NCBI GenBank assembly: GCA_948474755.1
Contig: CAOLHI010004239.1
Coordinates: 1 to 64,000, forward strand
Length of the DNA: 64,000 nucleotides
Direction of reading: 5' to 3'
Source of the DNA: Ctenosaura bakeri
Lineage: Eukaryota > Chordata > Lepidosauria > Squamata > Iguanidae
A program made the translations under genes and the position numbers. The number at the start of each line of letters is the position of its first letter. Position 1 is the first letter of the stretch. Shown piece by piece: positions 36,701-48,700 of this stretch. The notes under the pieces are model-generated. The model was not told where the DNA came from and did not search any database. It saw nothing but the letters and a program-made list of their open reading frames with translations.

Positions 36701-39700
36701 CTGCCACTGGCTGTATAGTAATTTAGGGCTGCGGTGGGACTTACTTCTGAGTAAACATGGTTAGAATTGCACTGTAAATGTGGTGTAACCCTAATATAGC
36801 TGGAAGATGTACTTATTTTCAAAACCTGTTTTTAATCAAATTGTGGTGGAAGATGTGAGTGTATGTCACAACAGGGTGATTGACAGTTACACCATGTTCA
36901 AATTTAATTATGATTGGAGCATGCCAAAATAGGAATGATAAACTAATATCCATTACATTTTAAACAAATACTATAACAATGGCTGTTGGTTTCATTTACT
37001 CAGGCAAAAACTTACTTATGAATGTGTGAAATATTTTCCTTTAGAAAAGCAGAATCCTAGAATGGAGTGTTGATTGAAATCCTGATATGAGAATTTATAT
37101 CAAGCTCCACAATCTGGGTGCCATCCAGATGTGACAAGTTTGAGAATGGGAAATGCACCTGGAGGGCACTTGGTTGGGGAACACTTATATTATATGATAT
37201 GTTTTGCATTTTGAGAGAGAAAGGAAGCAAGAGTATGGTTGGAGTTGTGTTTTCATTATGTGTTTTCAAGTTGCTTCTGACGTATGATGACCCTAAAGCA
37301 AACCTGTCATGGAGTTTTCTGGGGCTGAATGTATGTGATATACCCAAGGTCACCCAATAGGTTTGCATGGCCGAGCAGGGAATCAGATCCCAGTCCACCA
37401 CTCAAGCCACTACATCATGCAGGCTCTCGTGAGTGGGATACCTCTTCTCTTTTACTATCTGCTTCTACTAGTGTGCATTTAAAATAGTGGTTCCCAAATT
37501 TTAGGAAGTAATGGTTCCCAAATTTTGGTTCCCAAATAGTGATTCCCAAATTTTTGGTCCTCCAGGTGTTTTGGACTTCATTTCCCATAATTCCTGACTG
37601 TTGGCTGAGTTGGCTGGAGCTTCGGGAGGTTGAAGTTCAAAATACCCAAAGGACCAAGGTTTGGGAACCACTGATTTAGAAGAATAAAATCAGGAACAGT
37701 TCTTGATGGGAACCTGCATCCCCATCCAAACATTTAAGATGAGATTCACAGGCACACTTTCCATTTGCACCTTTCCTTGCTGGACAGTTGAAAAAACCCA
37801 AAACAAGGCTCATTTAATTACTTGCCCATTTTCTTCAGACTACCTAATATTAGCAGAAGCAAGTTTATTTCCTTGTTTCTCATTTCTGACGTGGCTGTTC
37901 CGTAAACTTTGGGGTCCATATACCTGAGCTACAATGACAGGTGGAAAGTATCATGTGTGTGGAACTGCGTTTGCTTGTACTTCTGCAAATGAAAGAAAAT
38001 CTGTAAATATAAAACCAGTTGTGTAATATTTGCAAGAATCTACACAAGAGCAAAAATAATGTTCTTTTCCATAAAGCAAGTGGAATGTGCATGGTATCAA
38101 TTTTCTAGCTACAGAAAAAAATGTTTTTTTGTTTTTTTTTAAATGGAGGATCCCTAAATTTATTTCAGTTTACTATATTATATGTGACTTGCTATGAAAA
38201 TGCCATAGAGGAATTTCTATTAAATAATGTGGCATGTTATCTCCCATTTTTTTGTCTGGAAGATTGGAAGGAATAGTAGACTTGGTCTGTACAGATAAAA
38301 TATACATAATTAATACCAGAACACTTCTGCAAGAGTGTGACAAGCGTGTAAAGAAATATAAAATAGCATTAGGCTATAATTAAAACGTTTTCTGGTAGCA
38401 CACACAGTACTGTTACGATGCTGTTTCTTTGACAGCACATGGAACATTGTTACTGTGATGTACTTGTCAATTTTGCAATATTGTTTAAATTATGTTATAG
38501 TATTCATCAGTGGCCTGTATTCACACAAACAGAATCCTCCATGGATGACCATTTTTATTGAAACCATGTGGATCCTGCATTACAAAAGGAAGTGTTGGTA
38601 TAGAGTGTCATAATCCCAGGGCACATTATTTCAGGATACATGGGACTGTCAGAGGCTCATGAAGTAAAATGAGGCAGTGCCTTATCCTCTGTTTCTAGGC
38701 TACCACTGAGAAAAGCTGCTATACTTAACCCCCAGGAGCAGCCATAGGTTTGTGATATGGCACATTGCTTTTGAATGCCAAAAGTTTACGGTTTAGTCAC
38801 CAGATCTTCAGGAAATACTCCTGCAAGAAGCCATGGAGAACCACTGCCAGTCAGTATTGATAGTACCATTCTGGATGGATCCAGAGGTTTCACTTGATAT
38901 AAGATGGAACTCTGTGTTCCTGTGCATCTTATTAAAGTCCCGAGCTAGAAAGGTTTGCATTGAGAAACTCCTTGATTGCTGCTTTAGGCAAGAGTTACAA
39001 AAGTAACCTGGAGAGTTGATGAAACCGGTTTTCCTATTCCTCTGGCTTGCTTATCAGTTCTGCTTGGGTGGTACATACACACTATTTTCCATAAACACAT
39101 AAATGCATGCTTGTCAGTAGGTGTTTTTTCAAGCAGGAAATTTCTATTGTTCCTCTGTTTTGAAAGGCTAGGAATACCATTGGCGACTCATATATCAATC
39201 TCAGTAAGCATAAAGACTATAAGCCAGTCCATATCAATTTTCCATGACCAAAAACAAACAAGCAAACAAACAAACCTAAGGCCTGTTAATATTTTGAAGA
39301 TGGAAGGCAAAAATTGCTACTAAAGGCGTAATGAAGCAGGAATGTAGTCTCTCACAAATGCAGCGAATGGCCAAGATCCTCTTAAAAGTTCTGTTGGTAT
39401 ACTCATATGGATGGATGCAAAGGCAATGGAAGGCAGCATTGGAGGGTAGCTTTTTAGCTATTCCAGAAGCCATCTTGAGGATGTTCCAGCAACCACTGTG
39501 GTTATGAGATAGGGGAACACAGTTGTGCCTGTGTATTAGCCAGAACCAGGGAGATCTAGACCAAGCCAGAGCTGTGAAACTCAGGTCTGCTTTAACTTCT
39601 CCCTTTCCAAAGAAGCAGCACCCTTCTAAATTTTTGTCTCCCACTAGCTTCGTTTCTCTCTACCACTTTCCCTAAATCCATACCTTAGCAGATACATGGC

Positions 39701-42700
39701 AAAGCATGAATTAGCTTATCCAATGACTGTATCACTGGTAGTAGTGTGTACATCCAATCCAGAGCAAAGAGACGCTCAATTGAGACTGCTCTTTATAAAA
39801 ATATGAACAATTCTTTATTTAACAAACTGGGAAAGAAAAAGGTAGTTGGCAGATTAAAGGTTAGCAACCATCAAAATACTTGTATATTCAAATCAACAAA
39901 CACTCTTTTTCTCTCTCTCACACACACACTCTCAAATGGATCTCTCACTCTCTCTCTCTCAACTCTAAAATCACTCTTCTGAACTCTGTTTCAATTAAAA
40001 TTCAATTACTCGCTCTCCCCATCTAGCCCCTCCTTCTGACTAGTCCGGGTACCAATTCCAACAGCCAATCAATTTAAATCCCCAGGGTTGCAAGGGTGCT
40101 CTGTTCCTAAGCCACTGCCCGGGGGTTCATCACACTGTGCACTGTTGAACAGTAGAAGAATGGAGAAATGGGTTGTTCCTGCCAAGAGGAGTTTTTGCAC
40201 GCGTATAGAATTTTGTATGATTGTGAGGATATTTCCTCATGTTAGTATCTAAACTATGGTTTGTCAATCAGCATTCCCTGGAACCCTAGGTTTCTGCAAG
40301 GGGTCACTAGGTGTTCTATGAGGGATTGTGGTTGGAAAAAATAACATCTTTTTAAAGCTGTTGATATAATACTTTTTAGACAGAGGTTCCTTGAGAAAAT
40401 TATTTCAAGGGTTCCTTCTGGATAAAAAGGCTGAGAAATTATGATTTAAATGGCACAACTGCCAGTGTAACCAGGAGTTACACCAACATAATGTACCAGA
40501 AGGATCCCAGCCAATGTTAGATAGTGATTTTTGCAGACTCCCTGAATGAAATAGGAGAGTGACAAAAACTGTGCTATAATGTCTTCAGATTCTTGATGTG
40601 TTTCTAATTAGGCAGTGTATCCATTACAGTCACTTTCCAGAATAAACATTTGTTTGCCACTTGTTATCTGCTTGGCTCATGATCATGGAATAGAAAGTTG
40701 AATTGTTTACAATTGACTTTAAAAAAATCAGAGATTGCTTCCCCCCCCCCGACCCTCCTATAAATGTCAAATGTTATAAAAACTGTTTTAATTTGTTTCA
40801 TTTTTTGGTTGGAAGGATTTTTTAAAACAATGTATAATGTTGCTGGATCAAATTAGGTACACAGATAACAGCTGGAAAATGAGTTATGATCTGATACTAC
40901 TAGAAAGGTTTTTTTTCCTTTGCACAATCCATTAAATATAGATGGCAATATAATTATTCATGCAAATAGCACTCAATAGGGGAAAAAGAGAACTGTCCCA
41001 GACAGAATAGGCCCAAAGAAGACAGTGGGGGGGGGAGATAAAATTGCCTCTTCAAAACTGTTAATGATTCGTAAATGTAAATTGATTATGGTTGTAGTCA
41101 CAGAAATTAAAAATTCAATAGCAGAGAATTTTTTTTTTTAAACCTGAAAGTAATAGATAATAAGAAAATGTAATCACTGAATCACAGAGTTGGAGGGGAC
41201 CACAGGGACCATCTAGTTACAATACTCATGCCGTACAGGAATTAACAACTAAAGCACTCCCCAGAAATAACCATCCAGCCTCTGTTTGAAGATCTCCAAA
41301 GAAAGAAACCACCAGCTTCTGAAACAATCTGTTCCATTGTTGAGCCTTTCTTATTAATGTTAGGAAGTTGCTTCTAAAGTTTAGTTGGAATCTTTGTTGT
41401 TGTAATTTTAATCCATTGGTTCATGTCTTAGCCTTTGGAGCAAAAAGAAGCTCACACTATCTTCTACATGACATCCCTACAGATGTTTAAGGATAGCTAT
41501 TATGTCACCTCTGAATCTTGTCTCCTACAGACTAAACATACTAAGTTCGCAAAGCCATCCTCTTGACCTCCTGTAGCACACAGTCTTAACTAATCTTGGG
41601 CCCTTTCCACACGCAGGTGGGGAAACGGGAAAGCCACGCCAAAACGGGGCTTACCTTGTTCCGTCGCCGTGCAGAGCAGCGCATTTCGCTGTTCCACACA
41701 CAGTAGCATCCCATGGCGTCCTCAGCGCCCGGCAGTGCCCAAAATGGCGGATTTTGACTGGCGGAGCCTCTCCACCAATCGGAGAAGCCCGCCAGCCGGA
41801 AATCCCGCCCCCTGCCTGATCTGCAGGGACGCCCTTGCGCACGTCCGTAAATCCACACGGGCGCTGCGACGGGGCTGGACGGGGCTGCACGCCCCGTGCC
41901 TTTGAAAAACCACATAAAATGTGGTTTTTCAAAAGCACGCGGCGCCACCACTTGTGGGCGCCCAAACGCGGATTGGGGTGTGGAATTACTCGAGAGTAAT
42001 CCACCCCAATTCGCATACCAGTGTAGACGACCTCCGTGGAGGTCGATCTACACCGCTTTTTAAGTCCGTGTGGAAAGGGCCTTGGTTTCAGCAAGCAGCA
42101 GCATATCAGGATTTCCCATTCCTGCCAGTTCCTGCTTATGCCTGTAATGTAGGAGGAGAGAGAGGCATAGTGGTTTGGGCATGTTCTTAAGAACTTGCTG
42201 CAGTGAGCCATCTGCAGTTGGCTTCTTTAATTCTGTGCTAATGTCTTAAGTGATAGTCTGTTTGCATTTGGTATTTGCATTTGATTCTGTCTTATCTCAG
42301 CCCCAGTAGCACAGCTAATAATTCAAACAAAACAAACTGAATAGCTCCCAGGCTGTTACTTACTTTCATTCAGTAAGCACAAGGTCAAAATGAAGACCAA
42401 CTGAATTGGAAGGTAGCAAGTCAAAAGTCAGCCAGGGTAATCCAGAGTCAGGCACAGAGTCAGCAAGGCTTCCAGCAAACAGAGAGATCAGATAAGCTCT
42501 GACAGTTCCTGGAGGGGAAGGGCTATATAGGTCAGAAGCCTAATGCAGCTGTTGCTTGATTAATTGTTGGCGGTTATATATTCTCTGGGATCGGCATAGG
42601 CTATCTCTTTGTTGTCTGTGCTCAACAGAGGTAGGTACTGATAAGTTATCTTCTGTGTCTGAAGAGGCAGGACTCTCTGCTGCAGCTGGCACTTTCCCCT

Positions 42701-45700
42701 GGTCTGTTTGTGGCACTGTAACCTCTTCCTGTACAGCAGGTCCTGTCATGCCCCCTGTTTCAGACTGAGGGATGTCCCCTGTTTCAGACTCTGAGTTAGA
42801 GTCCATGTTCTGGAAGCAAGGCATTACAGATTCTGAAGGCTCCAAATCTCTGCCCTCTGGATGATGTTGTAAGCTGCCCTACCTTGAAATAATGGGCTAA
42901 ATAGTAGGTGTTTTGTACCATGGTGACAAAATAGGCTACTCTGATCTACCTTGCAGTCTCCTAAAGGAGACATGCAGCAGGTCAGCCAATACAAGAAGGT
43001 TCTTTGATGAAAAGCTGCTGACACAGCCATCAGGCTCAACAGTTTACTGTTGAGTGAACTGCCTTGTTGAGAGAGACAAAGACAAATAGTTCCTTAAGAA
43101 GCAGTAGGACAGGGTCAGCTGGAAACAAAGCACAGAGGCCTTTCAAAGCAAAGTACAGATGCCACTCAGGAGAGGAAGAGGGAGAACATGACTTTTCAAA
43201 AAATGGCATGGAACACCCAGCAGTAAAAATTATCCTCTGCATCACATAAGAAGAAATGAAAAGAATTCTGTTAGTCAGTTATACACTGTCAGTCAGTTAT
43301 ACAACTGAAGTTTTTGGTCATGCGGTGCCTCATTTTGATGTGGGACTTAAGAGACCAAAAAATATGAACCAAAAGGAAATCCCAGAGTTAACCGCTACAT
43401 GTGTAGTAGAATTGGGGAAGAAGGCCATCTACTTCCAGCAGTCCTTCATGTTTTGCAGTGGCTGGGTTTTCATTTGACTCCATTAAATTTCTGAAGCCAA
43501 AATATAACACAGTAATTTATTGTGATGGCCCAAATAGGCCACAATTTGAAGCTGAATTGCAGACCAGAGTTTAAGCGAACTTAAAATTGTTAAAGATGGA
43601 CTGAAAAAACACAGAGATTCTTCGTAAAGGTCCCCAGTTTGAGAGAATGTCTTTGGATTTTAGGGGGAAGATATAATAAATTAATTTTCCTTTGCATCTG
43701 GAACACTAAACAATTGTTTACTCTAAATTAGAGTAAATAATCATTTAGTGTTTCAGGTGCAAAGGAAAATTGTCCTGAATTCAGAATTAACATCAAAACA
43801 TGGTCTAAACTAACTCTAAATTATAGACCATGGTTTGATGTTAATTCTGAATTCAGACAATTTATTTCATATTCCCAGATTTTTGAAGACATAAAAGATG
43901 GTACAACTATTCCATGAAATGCCAAGCTTACACCAGGGTTTTATTACTAGTTTATCTTAAAAATACTCAATTATTGGTGCCAGCCATCTGCCACAATGTG
44001 CCTCCATGCCCTGCATCATCATCACAGTAGTTGAACAGAAGCTTCATCCTCAGTGTCAGTATACCACTGAAGACACATTTCTCGGTGGAAACAGGGATTG
44101 TGGAGACTCTTTATTTTCCTGTTCTGCTTCTTGCAATAATCTGATTGCCTGCTATGGGAAATAGGATGCTGGACTAGACTGACCGCTGGTCTAAGCTGGC
44201 AGGACTCTTAATGCTGTTTTTACAGAGGCTAATATGGGTGCCTATTTGGCAACTGAAAATTGTTCTTCAAGAGCAGCTGTAACTATCCAGAACTCCAGCT
44301 AGTAGGGAGGTTGTTCTTAATCCATTTTCTTTTTTCTCTTCCTTCTCCTCTGCCGCCGCCTCTCCTCCTCCTCCTTTTGTATCACTCTTTATTTTATAAA
44401 ATTCTTCCATTTATAGCTATATCAAGGCTAGGTAATATTTCAAATGCTATTGCCATACGGCATGTGTGTTTTTTATCACACATATACTTCTGCTTGGAGG
44501 AGAGCAGTTTTAGAAAATGACTTCTCTGCGATTTAGAACCTTTGCTTGCAAAATGACTGAACCACCCCCCTCCCCTGAAAGCATTGTTTCCCTTATATTT
44601 TAATGCTGTGTTCATATGGTTTAGTTTTTCCTTGGAAAATCCATTGGCTCTGCCCAACTTTTTATTCAGGCTCAGCTGCTTGTTGTTTTCTTGACAGTAT
44701 GAAGAAGCAATGGGTCTTCCCAGATTAGGTTTGCTAAATTTCTTTCACAGACACTGTGGCAGGCCCAGCCATGACCCCACACCCACTTGTGGCAATTGAA
44801 GCTCTTGCCAGATGCTGAGAACAGAGCGCCTCCCCCATCCCTCTCTCACTATTAAGACCCATTTTAAGAAGCTGTCTAGTGCTTTCTCTAGCATCTGACA
44901 TCAGGGAAATGCAAGAGTGGCCAGGTAGTGATGTGTCTCCCATGGACATGCCAGATGAGTCTCCAAAGGAGGGAGCAGAGAAATTTAAAGTCCTCTTACT
45001 CATCCAGCAGCCACTGACGTGCAATTTCTGTATGACTGCTGCCACATGTTTGATAGCTGGCAACAAAGGATAAGGCTTTTTTCCCCTTAAATTTACGGTT
45101 GTTTAAGTGTTTCTGCCTTACCCTATATCGTACGATCTCAAGTAAATTCAATATAAACAGATTAAAAATTAAAAAACCGAATTAAACAAAAAAAACCTAA
45201 ACATGTTATTGAGTTAAAAACAGGTCTGAAGTTGAAAACTATGGGCAAAGCATAAAGTAAATCCTTTAGTTAGCAAAGATGTTAATAAACAGACCTGCTT
45301 TTACTTGGAACTTAAATGAAGTCAGCGTTGTTCCAGTCGGGCCTCCAAGGGGAGGGTATTCCAGACGTGGGGTGCCATGGCTGAAAATTACCTCTGCCAT
45401 GTGCTCACACTATACTGAAGTCACTGATGGGACACAGAAAATCCTCCCCCAACAGACCTTGGCCCCTAGCGTGACTGTAGCTACAGTAGGGGAAGAATGG
45501 GGGCACTGTCCTCTCAATAAGAATTCTGCTCCCTAAAGATTTTTTTTCTGTTCCCAAATTTCTAATATTACAGTAAATTAAAACTTTAGCTGAGCCTTTA
45601 GAAATACAATTTAGGCATCCAAAGAAAAGGGGCAAGCAAAGTTGCCAAAGGAATGAGAGCACAGCAAATGTAAGAGTAAGAATGAACAGTTTTCAGTGTC

Positions 45701-48700
45701 TCACTCTCTGCAGTGCTAGGTATTTGGGGATTGAAAGTAAATTTTTTTGTGGGGGCAGAAATCTTATTTGTCCTCATTTTGCCCCTCTCCCTGTCCTACA
45801 CCCCTGCTCCTTGGGTAGGCATATATAGGGAGATCACATTAAATATTGCTTTAAAACAGAGAAATCAGGCATTCTTGACATCCATCCCCTTTTCTGATGC
45901 TCTCGTCCCTGTGTCAATAGAAGGATTAAAATTGACTAAAGCAAACCAAAACAAAGGGGAAAGCAGCAGGACCATATTTCACCTTTCTCAGAATCTATTG
46001 TTTCCTTTGCCTTGGTTTGGATCCCTTCTCTCTTTCTCTCCTTATATTAGTATATGCCACACACATTGGAATGCAGCACCTTTCCCCAATGATATGTTGG
46101 ATTGCAGTTACCATACTACTCAGTCATTGTGACACTGCTGGCTAAGAATTATGGGGATTGTAGTCCAGTAATCTGGGTCATCTGTGTTGGGGAATGCTGG
46201 CATAGAGATATGAGAAAATATACATTTTCTCTTACTTCATTTGCTTTCAATTTTAAAGAGTGTTTGAATTTAATGGGTGCTGCTTGTTTCAACCTTTTAA
46301 AAATTAACTTTTAATTCTGTATGCCACTCTGTTTGCTTTTCTGAAAGTGATCTAACATCTTTAGTATAAAGTAGATTATAAAATAGACAAAGGCTATATA
46401 AAAAAAATGACTGACAAAGGAAGCAAAAACGGGTTACAGAGATTTAATTCAGTGAGATTTTTACTGCTTTTTCACTCTCCCAGCAGCTTTCCTCTGTATG
46501 TGGTTTTAAAAATCTAAAAAGTTTAAACTCCTGTAGATAATTTAAGTTCCTGTGGTTATGGCTGATGGGATGGTGAACTGGTGTGTGATTTGGGGTTGAG
46601 GAATAGCAGGTGTGAAAAGTGTTAAGTGCCATCTTTTACCTCACACTACTCCTGTACTTCTGATCATCTTTACAGAAATGGCTTTTAACCACAAAAGTAC
46701 CATTAAAAGCTTTTCTTTATTGTGTGATGTTTGAATCTCAGAAAGATGAATTTCAGATGGCTATCCAACAGCACCTAGAGAACCATGCATTTCTCATCCT
46801 AATACAGGCTTCCCCCACCTATTTAGCAGGTCAGGGGTGGAACACTGTCAGAAAATGGAACTGGCTTTAAAAACAGAACCCAGATACTGTACTGTAAGGA
46901 GCATGAAGGACTCATGGAGACTCACTTGGGACCAACTGCGCATGCGCTGCTTGCCAAGTCTCTCAGCTAGCTTAGCACCTTTTTCCTGCTCTGACCTCAC
47001 TTTGCAATCAGCGTGTGCATGCACAAGCAGTCCCAGGTGAGCCTCCATAGGCAAGAAGAACTGATGAAGGGCTGGAATCCCTGTTGAATTAATGGACTTG
47101 TCCTTAATTTGGAAGTGTTGAAAAAGCGAGATGTCAGATAATAGGGCATCAAAAGATGGGGGCTTCCTATATTAAAGGAAGCTCTCAGTCCTCTATCTTC
47201 ACTGAGACACTGTAATATGAGAAGTGGGTCAGTTCTTCAGCAAAGCAGATGAAAATTTCCTCTGGCAGTCTTGCAAACATCATACACCCATGGTTCCATA
47301 CTGCTTCAGCCCTTTTATTTCCTGCCAAGTCCAGGCAGTGGCTACCTCTAGAGAAATAAAATTAAGGCTGGAGTCCTCTTTTGCTTAATGAAGTCTATTT
47401 CACTCTCCTCTCCTAATCTCTGGAATGCCCTGCAAGAGAAAGGTAAACTGGTTTTCATCTTGCTCTTCTTTCTCTGTCAGTGAAACATATTTATATTCAG
47501 GCAAGATTTTTGAAGTTTAAGCTAGGGAATTTTTAAAAAAACCCTTATGGCTACTGCCTGTTTTGGTGGGGTTTTTTTGTTTTTTTTGGTGAGGGTTTTG
47601 TCTCATTGCCTGTACAGAATAAAGAGGCCAGAATGTCATGAAGCAGAGAAGATGCCTGTGTGTGTGTGTGTGCACATGTGCATGCATATACACGCACACA
47701 TGCCTTTAAGTTGCCTGTCAGCTTATGGCATCCCCATGATCATAGGTTTTCCAGAGGTGTTTTTGCCAACACCTTTAATATCCCACAAATTAAATGTATA
47801 AGTATCAGCACAGTACCATATACTCTGTTCATTTTTTTCCTGCATCATGTGGCTAGTTTTTGTTTTTAGTTTCAGAGAACCTGGTAACAGTTTTAATCTG
47901 AATTTTACAGCAAGCACTCCCTTGTTATTGAGACATACCAGGCCTGACGGTGTCAGTACTTAATTAGCTCTTAAACAATAGTCATTTTCCATGCATTACA
48001 GGCATGTAATGTGAACATTATGGAATCTGTGATTTTTATCATGGTTATGATTTTCCACTGGCCCTGGTTATTTTAATCTGTATGTTTTATTCACTGCCAG
48101 GCTGTAGCCCAAGAACTCCAGAGGACTCAGGAAATGGGGCAAGGAATTATTCCATAACTCAGTTATACTCGTCCATAACTCATCTCTAACAAGTTGCAGC
48201 TTGACCTGTGTTCTGTAAAACAGAATGAAAAGTTGGAACAGAAAATGAACATTTAGGAGCACACTTGCGTTGTTTAAAAATCCCTGCAGTAAGACCATAA
48301 CTGAAATACTTGCACCTTTATTCCAACAAGCAGTGCAACTGTTTATACTTGCTTAGATGAAATCAGTGAAGGACACCTAAGTAGCTTTACAAACTAATAA
48401 GCCAGAACTTAGAAAACAACACATTTAGCAACAATGCTTTCCTTAGCTAGAATAAGCTCAGTCACATGGAAGCTGAACTACACAGCTCTTGAACTGTCAA
48501 AACACAGCTCTTGAGCTACTTTGCAAGTTAATTACAATAACAGTTGTTAAATCTGAATGGCTAGATAGCAATCAGTAACAACAACAACCGTGGCCTAAGC
48601 CCTTCCAGTCATAACTATTAGCCTAAAAAATTGAATATGTGTCTTAAAGCATGGCAATAATAAAGTTTGCTTTGAAGGCTGTAATGGAAATATATGCAAA

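Noticed and set aside
39276..39644. 122-codon open frame on the - strand in intron 9
   Set aside because: No recognisable domain or repeat end; cysteine- and histidine-containing but without a regular zinc-finger spacing. Treated as chance.
41651..42211. 186-codon open frame on the - strand
   Set aside because: It lies in the GC-rich MITE at 41599-42081 and runs beyond its end; few stops because of GC content. No transposase motif.
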